NCBI GenBank assembly: GCA_002049795.1
Contig: MUKC01000004.1
Coordinates: 1 to 64,000, forward strand
Direction of reading: 5' to 3'
Length of the DNA stretch: 64,000 nucleotides
Origin: Desulfobacca sp. 4484_104
GTDB lineage: Bacteria > Desulfobacterota > Desulfobaccia > Desulfobaccales > Desulfobaccaceae
In this document: positions 55,378-64,000 of the stretch, in pieces
How the letters are laid out: each line of letters starts with the position of its first letter
Position numbering within the stretch: the stretch's first letter is position 1
Program-made: the position numbers and the translations under genes
Notes under the pieces: generated by a model
Database searches by the model: none
Told to the model about the DNA's origin: nothing
The model's input: only the letters and a program-made list of their open reading frames with translations

Positions 55378-56490
55378 GCCTCCCCACATGGCCCAAAGGA
55401 GGCCAGCAGTCAGGGTGGCGGCGATCAGGCCCCCCAGATTGGAGGCCAGGGCATGGATATACAAGTAATTTCGAGGATCTTCCTGACGGCTGACCAGATG
55501 CACCATCTGCGCCGCATCTGGCACTGAGCCCACCGCCGCGGCCCCGACCAAGGGATTGATCTTTTGCGTGAAAATTAGATTAGCCAGTTTGACGGCGACG
55601 ATGCCCATGACGGTAACCAGCACCAAGGCCACCGCGGCAAGCCCGATCATTTTTAAAAAATTAATGGATAGCAACAGGCCAGCCTGACAACGAGTCCCCA
55701 GATCAAGGCCGAAGAGGACGATGACCACATCCAGCATGCCCACCGAGATAGTACGGGCCAGACGATCGCTGACGCCGGATTCTTTGATAATATTGCCCAG
55801 GAAAAACATACCGGTCAGCAGTATGGCGCGCGGCACCAACAGTGCGGTAATCAGCAGGCCGCCCAGAGCAAAGCCCAGGCTCTCACTCTTGGTCACCTTA
55901 CGCATGGGCGGCATATAGAGCATCCGTTCCGCGGAAGTGGTCAGCAGCCGCATTAGCGAGGGTTGAATCAGGGGCAAAAATCCGATAGCCAGAAAAGCCA
56001 GCAATCCTAAAGGGCCGACCAGTTCCGGGGCCAGGCAGGAGGCTAAGAAGACGGTGCTGATGGCTTCGCCGCCGCCGATCATGCTGATAGCCCCGGCTTC
56101 CTGGGGGTGGAGGCCGAACCCCCAGGCCAACAGGATGGTCAGAAAAATGCCGGCCGGAGCGACCAGGGCTAGCAATAACTGACGGGGATGGGCAATGACA
56201 CTGCTCAAATCCGCGTTGGCTCCCCAGCCTAAGAGGATCAGGGCCGGATAAAGCCCGTTATCTAGCCCGGCGTCGAGAATGACCAGAAAGGGCTTGAGGT
56301 GAGCTATCAAGGAGGGATCCGGCAGGTTGGCCAGGATCAATCCGGCGGTCAGAGGCAGTAAAAATGGCGGGCGCAGGCGTTTGGCAATGGCCAGATAAAA
56401 TAGCCCTAAGGCTAATAAGGTTATAACGAAGACGGCCACCAGTGGAAAGCTCTGGGTTGCTGCTCCTGCTACCCCGGCCTGGGCCGCCAC
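55375..56490 (-). CDS. OadB-like sodium-pump decarboxylase beta subunit
   Basis: 371-residue membrane protein of the Na+-transporting carboxylic acid decarboxylase family (OadB/MmdB/GcdB). It has about nine membrane helices, with LLGWGANADLSSVIA, FLPLIQPSLMRLLTTSAERMLYM, LGNIIKESGVSDRL and TQKINPLVGAAAVGSVPDAAQ. In Klebsiella OadB the essential Asp203 lies in a GADGPTSIF motif; here that position reads GGGEAISTVF, with Glu142 in place of Asp. It may be a divergent or differently coupled pump. It follows the biotin carrier by two bases. The carboxyltransferase subunit is not nearby. Confidence 0.85.
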   Translation of the reverse strand: MAAQAGVAGAATQSFPLVAVFVITLLALGLFYLAIAKRLRPPFLLPLTAGLILANLPDPSLIAHLKPFLVILDAGLDNGLYPALILLGWGANADLSSVIAHPRQLLLALVAPAGIFLTILLAWGFGLHPQEAGAISMIGGGEAISTVFLASCLAPELVGPLGLLAFLAIGFLPLIQPSLMRLLTTSAERMLYMPPMRKVTKSESLGFALGGLLITALLVPRAILLTGMFFLGNIIKESGVSDRLARTISVGMLDVVIVLFGLDLGTRCQAGLLLSINFLKMIGLAAVALVLVTVMGIVAVKLANLIFTQKINPLVGAAAVGSVPDAAQMVHLVSRQEDPRNYLYIHALASNLGGLIAATLTAGLLWAMWGG

Positions 56491-56492
56491 TT

Positions 56493-56913
56493 TCAGGCCT
56501 CCGCCACCACGACCAGAACTTCGCCGACCGAGACGCTGGAGCCTTTAGCTACCCGGACCTCGGTTACCGTTCCCGATACCGTGGTGCGCAGATCATTTTC
56601 CATCTTCATGGCTTCCAGCTTGGCTACGGTGTCGCCACTTTGGACCTGATCCCCGACCTGGACCAGCAACTCCAAGATCATCCCCGGCATGGGCGCGACC
56701 ACGGCCCCCAGCCCGACCGGTTCCGCCAGACCTACCGGCTTTTCGGGCGGTGGGGGTGACGGGGCTGCGGGGGTTGGCATCGGTTTGGGGGGAAAGTCGA
56801 TAGTCAACTTCATATAGCACGCCATTGACTTTAACGCGGGCCTGATCACCTGTTACTTCCAGGATCTCAATGTCATATTCTTCTATACCGATGGTTATCT
56901 GAAAATGGCGCAC
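56493..56913 (-). pseudogene. biotin carboxyl carrier protein, frameshifted
   Basis: The protein is split between two frames. The first (from 56913) reads MRHFQITIGIEEYDIEILEV through VNGVLYEVDYRLSP; the second carries the Pro-rich linker (KPMPTPAAPSPPPPEKP) and the biotinyl domain with the modification motif EAMKMEN. The frames join at a run of six G (plus strand 56787-56792): one base fewer gives one continuous chain of about 139 residues. The domain order matches the biotin carriers of OadA/MmdC type. Sequencing error in the homopolymer is the simplest alternative to real inactivation. Neighbours OadG and OadB overlap or abut it. Confidence 0.8.
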
Positions 56914-56917
56914 GGGA

Positions 56918-57334
56918 TTACCTCTTTCTGACCGCGAGGCGAGCGTTCATGGCCTGCCAGCGTCCGGCCAGTGCCCAGGGGGAGGTTGGTCTGGAACCCG
57001 ATGGGCGGTCCAGCTTCAGGCCTGGCGTGGTTTCTAGATACAACGAGAGAGCCAGTCCGATGGCGGCAACCATTCTGGGATCGACATGTTCGGACTGGCC
57101 TTGTTGATCCCGGGCCACGGCGCGAGGAGGTGCTTGGACGCCTTCCGGTTTAACTGGCAACAGCCTGGGAGATAAAGATTCAGGCTGTTCCGGGGATTTC
57201 ATCGGAGAGACCGCTCTTTCCCCCCAGTTCAGCAGGGTAGGGAGCAAATAGAGAAATAGGGCCAGCAGACCGCCAACCAGCAATAATACTGCTAGCCCAC
57301 AAACTAAGGCCCCGATGACTTCCCCAAAATACAT
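56918..57334 (-). CDS. OadG-like sodium-pump decarboxylase gamma subunit
   Basis: 138 residues from ATG 57334, preferred over TTG 57355 because AGGGCGGTG lies just before it. One N-terminal membrane helix (GALVCGLAVLLLVGGLLALFLYLL), a proline-rich soluble part and the C-terminal SPWALAGRWQAMNARLAVRKR, which resembles the gamma-subunit tail (W-x-x-x-G-R-x-x-x-M). It anchors the peripheral carboxyltransferase/biotin carrier to the beta pump. It begins 94 bases after the Re-citrate synthase gene. Confidence 0.75.
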   Translation of the reverse strand: MYFGEVIGALVCGLAVLLLVGGLLALFLYLLPTLLNWGERAVSPMKSPEQPESLSPRLLPVKPEGVQAPPRAVARDQQGQSEHVDPRMVAAIGLALSLYLETTPGLKLDRPSGSRPTSPWALAGRWQAMNARLAVRKR

Positions 57335-57428
57335 CACGGCACCGCCCTGGTGCAATTTAAATGGTTAACTGTATGAGTAATTAGGCTTTATTGTCAAGGT
57401 CAATCGTGTCCTGGCCCCCAATAGGTAT

Positions 57429-59300
57429 TTAAAATTTAGGCTTAACCGGACTAGACTCCCGGGAATTAGCCTCAAGTTGACCATCCCGCTCCATCTTGGC
57501 CAGCGCTTCGAAGCGAATATCCAGGCCCAGCACTCCCTGGATTTCATCTTCCTCATTACGGATGGGCGCACTGACGGTAATACATAGGGCCTTAGTGAAG
57601 AAAGATGTATAGAAATCAGACACATATACTTTGCCAGATTTTAACGGTTCGATGAACCAGGACCGATCCGAAAGATCAGCATCCAGTTTCATGGTCTCGT
57701 ATTTGGCCCGATCGACAATATGGGTAATATTCCGGGTGATCTTCTTACCTTCCAGATTAGTGACATACATGAACTGAATGAACGGGTTGGCATTCAGCAC
57801 CTCTTGCATGACGGGTTCCATGGTCTCCGGAACCATGGTGCGGATTTCCTCCCGTTCGGCCAGGTCTTCGGCCAGATGCGCCGCCACTTCGCGGGCCTTT
57901 TGCTTTAAGAGATCGAACTCGGAGACAAATAATTCGGGCAGATGTTTGCGGGCTAAAGTTTCCATCTCGTTATTAGAGATAGAGGTCACCCGCCCTTCGT
58001 TATACATCTCGGTAATGCGATTTGAGATCTTAATAACCCCAGGATGACGTTTGTCGATAGCCTGTTCGCCGGTCAGCCCTAAACGAGCATTGAGCCAATG
58101 AGCAATCCCGGCTCTGCCGGTTTTGTCAGTGATGGTAATGGTAATGGGCCGCTTCAGGATCTTCTCGGTATCAAAGACATTGTAGATTTCCTGATTTTTC
58201 ATCAGGCCATCGGCGTGAATGCCAGCGCTGGTGGCATTGAAATCCTTGCCCACGAAGGGGTAGTTAGGAGGAATCTGATAATGTAATTCCTTTTCAAAAT
58301 AGCGCCCGATATCGGTAATCACCGTGGTATCTATGCCTCGGGTATCACCATGCAGGGCGATATATTCAATGATTAAGGCCTCGATCGGGGTGTTGCCGGT
58401 GCGCTCCCCGAATCCCAGGAGGCTGCCGTTGACCGCGCTGCAGCCGTAAAGCCAAGCGGTGGTGGCATTAATGAAGACTTTGTGAAAATCATTGTGACCA
58501 TGCCATTCCAACAGATGGCTGGGCACCCCGGCATCCTCCACAAAGGCCCGGATCAGACGGGGCACGCTGCGGGGCAGCGCCGCCCCTGGATAGGGAACGC
58601 CGTAACCCAGGGTATCACAGAGCCGCAATTTAATATCGATGCCGGATTGCTCCCGGAGTTTCATCAGTTCGATGGCGAAAGGAACACAGAAGCCGTAAAT
58701 GTCGGCCCGAGTGACATCCTCCAAGTGACAACGAGGAACAATCCCTAATTCCAAGGCAGCATTGACAATCCGTAGATAATTATCAAAGGCGCGGCGCCGA
58801 TCCAGATCCATCTTGTAAAAGATGTGATAATCTGAGGCCGAGGTCAGGATCCCGGTCTCCCTCACCCCCATTTCTTTGACTAACGGCAGATCCTCAGGTT
58901 TAGCCCGAATCCAGCCGGTGATCTCCGGATATTGATAATCCCGCGCCAGGCACCGTTCGACCGCTTCTTTGTCTTTTTTACTATACAGGAAAAATTCGCT
59001 TTGCCGGACAACTCCATTAGGGCCAGACAGCTTATGTAACATATCGAAAATATCGACGATCTGCCGGACAGTATAAGGCGGTCGGGCCTGTTGGCCATCC
59101 CGGAAAGTGGTATCAGTGATGACCATTTCTTCCGGCGGACAAGGCATGACGAATTTATAATCAAAGTCGATTCGGGCTATTTCACTATAGGGGAAAACCC
59201 CGCGCATCAGATTGGGACGATCAACCTCCTGCAGACGATGCTGCCAGAAGCTGGTGTGTTCATGTTCGAGAAGCCGACGCTCCTTATTCCAACGGGCCAT
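57429..59300 (-). CDS. Re-citrate synthase with C-terminal Cache/PDC-like domain
   Basis: 623 residues. Residues about 50-440 form an HMGL-like TIM barrel: TDTTFRDGQQARPPYTVRQIVDIF, RQSEFFLYSKKDKEAVERC, CHLEDVTRADIYGF, CDTLGYGVPYPGAALPRSVP, EWHGHNDFHK and FGERTGNTPIEALI. These match Re-face citrate synthase as in Clostridium kluyveri and Syntrophus rather than isopropylmalate synthase or OadA. From about residue 480 a second domain reads NPFIQFMYVTNLEGKK, RSWFIEPLKSGKVYVSDFY and VSAPIRNEEDEIQGVLGLDIRFEAL: a PDC/Cache sensor fold, here cytoplasmic. It makes citrate from acetyl-CoA and oxaloacetate. A promoter lies upstream; oadG follows. Confidence 0.88.
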   Translation of the reverse strand: MARWNKERRLLEHEHTSFWQHRLQEVDRPNLMRGVFPYSEIARIDFDYKFVMPCPPEEMVITDTTFRDGQQARPPYTVRQIVDIFDMLHKLSGPNGVVRQSEFFLYSKKDKEAVERCLARDYQYPEITGWIRAKPEDLPLVKEMGVRETGILTSASDYHIFYKMDLDRRRAFDNYLRIVNAALELGIVPRCHLEDVTRADIYGFCVPFAIELMKLREQSGIDIKLRLCDTLGYGVPYPGAALPRSVPRLIRAFVEDAGVPSHLLEWHGHNDFHKVFINATTAWLYGCSAVNGSLLGFGERTGNTPIEALIIEYIALHGDTRGIDTTVITDIGRYFEKELHYQIPPNYPFVGKDFNATSAGIHADGLMKNQEIYNVFDTEKILKRPITITITDKTGRAGIAHWLNARLGLTGEQAIDKRHPGVIKISNRITEMYNEGRVTSISNNEMETLARKHLPELFVSEFDLLKQKAREVAAHLAEDLAEREEIRTMVPETMEPVMQEVLNANPFIQFMYVTNLEGKKITRNITHIVDRAKYETMKLDADLSDRSWFIEPLKSGKVYVSDFYTSFFTKALCITVSAPIRNEEDEIQGVLGLDIRFEALAKMERDGQLEANSRESSPVKPKF

Positions 59301-59438
59301 GATTTAACTCCAGACTATATTAAAATTTGCCCCTCAGCTTGATTAGGGATTGACCTGAATCAAGCCAGGTTAGATTTGACAGTCAACTTTCCAGGGCAGA
59401 CATGTACGTTTCCATTTCCCACAAAATTTTACAATAAA

Positions 59439-59466
59439 AATTTAACAAAGGCGAGGTTCTTGTCAA
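59439..59466 (-). promoter_or_regulatory. putative promoter of the Re-citrate synthase cluster
   Basis: Minus-strand TTGACA (59461-59466), 16-base spacer, TAAATT (59439-59444), leaving a leader of about 135 bases. In that leader is a perfect dyad TTGACAGTCAA (59376-59386) that could be an operator. The 59301-59535 spacer has no gene. Confidence 0.45.
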
Positions 59467-59535
59467 GCTTCTACCTATAGATCGAAATGGATATGTGTGG
59501 CGCGGGCGATCGTTTTAATCAGAGCCGCAGCCAAA

Positions 59536-61317
59536 CTAACGGTCCAACCGCAACCCCAGTTCCAGCAACTGGCCGAGATCAACGGCGGCTGGGGCCTGGG
59601 TCAGCGGACAGACCGCCTTCTGGGTTTTCGGAAAGGCGATTACCTCGCGGATAGATTTGCCCCCGGCCAGGATCATTACCAGCCGATCAAAGCCAAAGGC
59701 GACGCCGCCGTGGGGCGGAGCGCCGTATTCCAAGGCCTCTAACAGAAAGCCAAAGCGATGCTGGGCCTCGTCTGCCGCAATTCCCAAGATCTGTAAGATG
59801 CGTTCCTGGACGGCACGGCGATGAATACGGATGCTGCCGCCGCCGATTTCGTTGCCGTTGAGCACCAGATCATAGGATCGGGCCCGGACCGCCCCGGGAT
59901 TGGTTTCCAATAGTTTCAGATCTGCTTCTAAGGGCGCAGTGAACGGGTGATGTACGGCCACATGCCGTTTCTGTTCATGGTCATATTCCAATAACGGGAA
60001 GTGAGTGACCCAGACAAAATCGTAGGTGTCGGGGTTGATCAGTTTCTCCTTTTTGCCCAGATGCAGGCGCAATTGTCCCAAGGCGGTATTTACCACCGCG
60101 GGTAAATCAGCGACAAACATCAGCAAGTCCCCGACTTGAGCTTGCAGACGCTGATTAAGAGCGGCGCGCTGTTCGGCAGTAAAATATTTGGCCAGGGGCG
60201 ACTGCCAGCCCGAATCCGAGATCTTGATCCAGGCCAGACCCTGGGCCCCAAAGATACCCACGAAATCGGTTAACTCATCCAGCTCCTTGCGGGATAAGCG
60301 GGCCAAACCCGGCCCCCGGATAGCCTTGACAATACCGCCTTGGGCCACCACCTCGGCAAACTGGCGGAACTCGGCCTGACCGACGATATCGGTCACTTCA
60401 ATCAACTCCAGGCCGAAGCGCCGATCGGGTCGATCCACTCCAAAGTGATCCAGGCAATCCTCATAGGTGAGACGGGGGAAAGGCAAGGAAAGCTCTTTAC
60501 CCAATAATTCCCGGAACAGCTCGGCCATCAGACCCTCAACCACCGTAATGACATCTTCCTCAGAGACAAAGGCCATCTCCAGATCGATCTGGGTAAACTC
60601 CGGTTGCCGATCGGCGCGCAAATCTTCATCCCGGAAACAACGGCAGATCTGATAATAACGATCGACGCCGGCCATCATCAGCAGCTGTTTAAAAAGCTGT
60701 GGTGATTGGGGCAGGGCAAAGAAACGCCCCGGATTGGTACGGCTGGGTACCAGGTAATCCCTGGCTCCCTCCGGCGTACTGCGGGTCAGGATCGGAGTTT
60801 CGACCTCGATAAAATCCTGTTGGTTGAGATAACCGCGCACTAACTGGGCGGCCCGATGCCGCAGCACCAGATTGTCCATCAGCGAGGGACGACGCAGATC
60901 CAGATAACGGTAACGCAGACGGATGGTTTCGGAAGTATCGGGCTTATAGTTTTCTAACTCAAACGGCGGGGTTTTAGATAAATTAAGGAGCCGTAATTCC
61001 TCAACCAAAACTTCGATCTCGCCGGTCGGCAGAGTGGGATTAACCATCCCTGCGGGCCGCCGGAAGACTACCCCGCGTACCGCCAGGACATATTCATCCC
61101 GTAAGATATGGGCCTTGAGATGGGTCTCGGAATCGACTTCGGGGTTAAAAACCACCTGAGTGATGCCGTGGCGATCGCGCAAATCCACAAAGATCAGTCC
61201 GCCATGATCGCGGCGGCGCAGCACCCAGCCCATTAATACCACTTCTTGACCCACATCACCGGCCCGTAAAGCGCCGCAGGAATGCGTCCGCTTTAAGCCG
61301 TGGAGCGAATCTAACAC
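59536..61317 (-). CDS. aspS: aspartyl-tRNA synthetase (bacterial type)
   Basis: 593 residues from GTG 61317, which comes one base after the hisS stop with GAGGAAGGAGCC upstream; reading could open at 61398 inside hisS, but the added 27 residues are a shadow of hisS. The OB fold ([31 protein letters not shown]), motif 2 ([26 protein letters not shown]), the GAD insertion and motif 3 ([14 protein letters not shown]) are present. A long bacterial insert is typical. It charges tRNA(Asp), possibly also tRNA(Asn). Confidence 0.97.
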   Translation of the reverse strand: MLDSLHGLKRTHSCGALRAGDVGQEVVLMGWVLRRRDHGGLIFVDLRDRHGITQVVFNPEVDSETHLKAHILRDEYVLAVRGVVFRRPAGMVNPTLPTGEIEVLVEELRLLNLSKTPPFELENYKPDTSETIRLRYRYLDLRRPSLMDNLVLRHRAAQLVRGYLNQQDFIEVETPILTRSTPEGARDYLVPSRTNPGRFFALPQSPQLFKQLLMMAGVDRYYQICRCFRDEDLRADRQPEFTQIDLEMAFVSEEDVITVVEGLMAELFRELLGKELSLPFPRLTYEDCLDHFGVDRPDRRFGLELIEVTDIVGQAEFRQFAEVVAQGGIVKAIRGPGLARLSRKELDELTDFVGIFGAQGLAWIKISDSGWQSPLAKYFTAEQRAALNQRLQAQVGDLLMFVADLPAVVNTALGQLRLHLGKKEKLINPDTYDFVWVTHFPLLEYDHEQKRHVAVHHPFTAPLEADLKLLETNPGAVRARSYDLVLNGNEIGGGSIRIHRRAVQERILQILGIAADEAQHRFGFLLEALEYGAPPHGGVAFGFDRLVMILAGGKSIREVIAFPKTQKAVCPLTQAPAAVDLGQLLELGLRLDR

Positions 61318-61318
61318 C

Positions 61319-62593
61319 TTAGGCTCCTTCCTCAGCGGCGAATCGGCGGGCCAGGGCCGGGGCCAATCCCGCCAATGCCATAGTTTCCTGACCGCCACCC
61401 GCCATGTGACGTAGCGGGGCCTCGCCGGTGGCCAACTCGCGGTCCCCCAGAATCAATACATAAGTGGCTTTACGGCGGTCGGCAATGCTCATCTGGGCCT
61501 TCAGAGAGCGATCGCTGAATTCCAGTTCTACGGCCAATCCGAGCCGGCGCAGCTCCTGCGCCAGTTGAAAACCCCGCTGCCGGGCGGCCTCCCCCAGGGC
61601 GGCGATAAACAAAAACGGATGCGGCTCCGATCCCAGGCGCGAGTCAGTTAATAACGACGCCAGCCGTTCCTGACCAATAGCGAACCCGATGGCCGGGAGA
61701 TCCGGCCCGCCCAAGGCCTTTACTAAACCATTGTAACGGCCACCGCCGGCAATGGCATCCTGGGTCCCCAACTGGGTAGTCACCACCTCAAAGGCGGTGC
61801 GGGTATAATAATCCAACCCCCGGACCAGGCGCGGATTAATCTCAAAGTTAAGTCCGAAACCACTGAGCAGCTCCAAAACCCGGTCCAGATGCCGCCGACA
61901 ATCAGGACACAGTTGCTCCTGTAAAGTGGGCGCCGCGCTGACTATTTCCTGACAGGTCTTGGACTTACAATCGAACACGCGCAGCGGATTGGCGACCACC
62001 CGGCGTTGACAGTCAGGACAGAGATGCTCGACCTGACGGGCCAGAAATTCGGTCAGGTCCTGCTTAAAGCCAGGGCGACAGCCGGGACAGCCCAGTGAAT
62101 TGATTATCAGTCTAACCTGCCCAAGGCCAAATTTTTCCAGCATATCCATCAGCATCAGGATCAATTCGGCATCCAACTCCGGGGCATCGACCCCAAAAGC
62201 CTCACAGTTGATCTGATGGAACTGGCGATAACGCCCTTTCTGGGGTCGTTCATAGCGAAACATCGGGCCGATGGTATAGTACTTCTTGACGCCAGCGCCC
62301 TGATCCAGATGGTTTTCAATAAAGGCCCGCACCACCGAGGCGGTGGCCTCCGGCCTCAAGGTCAGGGAATCGCCATGCCGGTCGTTGAAGGTGTACATTT
62401 CCTTTTCGACAATATCGGTGGACTCCCCGATGGATCGGGCGAAGAGTTCAGTGCGCTCCAAGAGCGGCAGGCGGATTTCCTGGAAGCCATAACATCGGAA
62501 AACCTGGCGGGCCACTTGTTCGATGGCCTGCCAGCGGGCTGCCTCGGTCGGCAACAAGTCCTTCATGCCGCGGACCGCCTGGATCATCCCCAA
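61319..62593 (-). CDS. hisS: histidyl-tRNA synthetase
   Basis: 424 residues. [17 protein letters not shown], motif 1 area [36 protein letters not shown], motif 2 [23 protein letters not shown], the His-specific [13 protein letters not shown], and motif 3 [15 protein letters not shown] are all present, with a C-terminal anticodon-binding domain. It also carries an insert with several C-x2-C pairs ([23 protein letters not shown]) that looks zinc-binding. It is first in hisS-aspS. Confidence 0.96.
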   Translation of the reverse strand: MGMIQAVRGMKDLLPTEAARWQAIEQVARQVFRCYGFQEIRLPLLERTELFARSIGESTDIVEKEMYTFNDRHGDSLTLRPEATASVVRAFIENHLDQGAGVKKYYTIGPMFRYERPQKGRYRQFHQINCEAFGVDAPELDAELILMLMDMLEKFGLGQVRLIINSLGCPGCRPGFKQDLTEFLARQVEHLCPDCQRRVVANPLRVFDCKSKTCQEIVSAAPTLQEQLCPDCRRHLDRVLELLSGFGLNFEINPRLVRGLDYYTRTAFEVVTTQLGTQDAIAGGGRYNGLVKALGGPDLPAIGFAIGQERLASLLTDSRLGSEPHPFLFIAALGEAARQRGFQLAQELRRLGLAVELEFSDRSLKAQMSIADRRKATYVLILGDRELATGEAPLRHMAGGGQETMALAGLAPALARRFAAEEGA

Positions 62594-62623
62594 ACTCCTT
62601 TAAGTAACATTCAAAGCTTATAA

Positions 62624-62652
62624 ATTTAACAGCCTAAAGCCGGCAATGTCAA
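62624..62652 (-). promoter_or_regulatory. putative promoter of hisS-aspS
   Basis: Minus-strand TTGACA (62647-62652), 17-base spacer, TTAAAT (62624-62629), about 30 bases before hisS. A short hairpin GCGACG-AA-CGTCGC lies further upstream near 62731. The 62594-62831 spacer has no gene. Confidence 0.5.
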
Positions 62653-62831
62653 TAAATTTGTGGTTTATCCTAATCCCCCAAACAAATATCTCCCGGTTGT
62701 TTCTAAGGGAGGGGTGATTGACAGGGGAGAGCGACGAACGTCGCTTGCGATAGACAAGATCCCGATAACTTTAGATAAGCAATTTATGCTATACTATGGG
62801 AAGAAAAATTCTTTATAATGCGGCGCTGAAT

Positions 62832-64000
62832 ATGACGGTTAAATCGAGTCAGTATAAAGTAGCCATCGTCGGCGGCGGGCGTCAGGGTATGGCCCTCTTG
62901 GAGGCCCTGGTGCCGCCGCAGAACAGCCATCAGTATCTTCAGGTGGTCGGCGTGGCGGATGTCAACCCCGAGGCCCCCGGGCTATTATATGCCCAACGGC
63001 ACGGCATCTTTACAACCGAACGCTATACTGAGTTGCTTAACCTGGAAGGGGTGGATCTAATTTTTGATGCTGCGGGCCAGCCTGAGGTGTCTCAGGAATT
63101 GGAACGGCAACGCCCGCCCCAGGTTACCGTCCTGACCGGTGAACGGCCCTATCCCTGGGATGATTTTTGGGATCTGATCGCCAAGGGTTTTGCACCCCCC
63201 AAGACTCCGGAACCTCTAAAGGTCGGGTTGGTAGGCGCGGGGCGAGGCGGTTCCGAGGTGCTGCGGCTGATCACGGGAGATCGCCAGCACCAGGATCGCA
63301 TTCAGATTTTAGGAGTGGCCGATCGTAATCCCCAGGCCCCGGGGATGGCTATCGCCCAGAACTTGGGGATTCCGACCTTTCTCAATTATCGGGAATTGCT
63401 CCGGCAAAATCTGGACCTGGTCATGGAACTTACCGGCAATCCCAAGGTGCGGGAAGAATTGATCCGCATCAAGCCGGCCACGACCCAGGTGATTGACCAT
63501 GTTGAAGCCCGGCTGTTTTACGAACTCCTGCGGCTGGCCGAGGATCAGTTCCGCCAAAAGATCGAAAGTGAGATCCGGTTGTCCACCCAACGCAACCGAT
63601 TTCAGCGCATATTTGATCACCTGCCGGATCCGGTATTGGTCCTCAATCCCGACCATACGGTGGAGTGGGTCAATTTCACCTTTTTACATCGCTTCCAGAC
63701 CACTGAGGGCCAGGTGCGGGGCCAGCGCTGTTATCAGGTCTTGCGCCAACTGGACGCCCCCTGTCATCAGCGGGGGCTTTTCTGTCCTTTGGAAGAGGTG
63801 TTGGAAAAGGGCACCACGGTCCAGGTAATCCATCGTTATCCGGGGCTGGATGGCGACATCAGATTTGATGAGATCAGTATGGCGCCGCTGTTTCCCCGTG
63901 AGGGCGGGACCCGGAAAAGAGTCATTGAGGTCATCAAAGACATTACTGCCCAGAAGCGACTCGAAGAAGACTTACAAAAATCCGAGGAAAAGGCCCAACA
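62832..64000 (+). CDS. sensor protein with two Rossmann-type domains and a PAS domain (partial)
   Basis: Runs off the right edge after 389 codons. First domain: VAIVGGGRQGMALLEAL, GVADVNPEAPGLLYA and VDLIFDAAG, a dinucleotide-binding fold. Second, in tandem: VGLVGAGRGGSEVLRLI, GVADRNPQAPGMAIAQ and LDLVMELTGNP, clearly homologous to the first. A helical linker (EDQFRQKIESEIRLSTQRNRF) leads to a PAS domain (QRIFDHLPDPVLVLNPDHTVEWVN, VIKDITAQKRLEEDL). The end resembles the PAS-to-histidine-kinase linker, so a kinase is expected beyond the edge (inference). ATG 62832 is chosen; an ATG at 62819 stops after three codons. Confidence 0.8.
   Translation, partial: MTVKSSQYKVAIVGGGRQGMALLEALVPPQNSHQYLQVVGVADVNPEAPGLLYAQRHGIFTTERYTELLNLEGVDLIFDAAGQPEVSQELERQRPPQVTVLTGERPYPWDDFWDLIAKGFAPPKTPEPLKVGLVGAGRGGSEVLRLITGDRQHQDRIQILGVADRNPQAPGMAIAQNLGIPTFLNYRELLRQNLDLVMELTGNPKVREELIRIKPATTQVIDHVEARLFYELLRLAEDQFRQKIESEIRLSTQRNRFQRIFDHLPDPVLVLNPDHTVEWVNFTFLHRFQTTEGQVRGQRCYQVLRQLDAPCHQRGLFCPLEEVLEKGTTVQVIHRYPGLDGDIRFDEISMAPLFPREGGTRKRVIEVIKDITAQKRLEEDLQKSEEKAQ

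Noticed and set aside
57429-59300. Reading the barrel protein as the missing OadA carboxyltransferase
   Set aside because: The TDTTFRDGQQARPPYT and RQSEFFLYSKKD motifs match Re-citrate synthase; the OadA-type DAHQSL motif and a biotin domain are absent.

Overview
The window is a GC-rich, gene-dense bacterial chromosome segment. The gene content suggests an anaerobic Deltaproteobacterium (Desulfobacterota), most like the Desulfobacca/Syntrophus side of the sulfate-reducing and syntrophic lineages. This is inferred from gene families and was not checked by a search. The main markers are an HdrA/MvhD-MetV-MetF methylene-tetrahydrofolate reductase cluster, a Re-type citrate synthase, split methylmalonyl-CoA mutase, Na+-pump decarboxylase subunits, and an ATP synthase operon ordered b'-b-delta-alpha-gamma-beta-epsilon without a and c.

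Layout: 1-7254 (+) holds glyQ(end)-glyS, a cysteine-cluster protein, and an alaC-hom-'phosphoglycerate mutase-like' amino-acid group whose last member is probably a homoserine kinase. 7290-18621 (-) holds purQ, a fused secDF, a phosphatase, a radical SAM enzyme, a UvrD-type helicase, cobA-hemD, queH and sucCD. 18745-26076 (-) holds a lipoprotein, ymdB, rny, a 6S RNA that starts inside the zapA stop region, zapA, zapB, recD2 and a Fur-family regulator. 26609-31906 (+) is the HdrA-MvhD-MvhD-MetV-MetF cluster, in which hdrA is broken by an apparent internal deletion. 31930-33376 is an AT-rich patch with an orphan coiled-coil gene and an aldehyde dehydrogenase fragment. 33767-40145 (+) carries an amidohydrolase, small unknown genes, tadA, two serine tRNAs, dnaX, ybaB and recR.

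40146-41461 is an AT-rich islet with two unrecognised genes, inserted between recR and rodA and bounded by a 35-bp imperfect duplication of the recR 3' end. It is the best candidate for an undescribed system here. 41468-52141 (+) holds rodA, the F1-type ATP synthase operon, glmU and glmS. 52227-59300 (-) is a carbon-metabolism cluster: Re-citrate synthase fused to a Cache-like domain, OadG, a biotin carrier (frameshifted), an OadB-like pump, a methyltransferase and split methylmalonyl-CoA mutase. hisS-aspS (-) follow, and the right edge cuts a signalling protein with two Rossmann domains and a PAS domain.

The metabolic genes fit together as a C1 branch (MetF/MetV with Hdr-type electron transfer), a TCA/propionate branch (Re-citrate synthase, SucCD, Mcm, Na+-coupled decarboxylase) and ATP synthase using the resulting ion gradient. 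Intergenic spacers repeatedly carry small palindromic or A-rich repeats. Three reading-frame defects (hdrA, the first mvhD start, the biotin carrier) lie in energy genes and could be real decay or assembly error.
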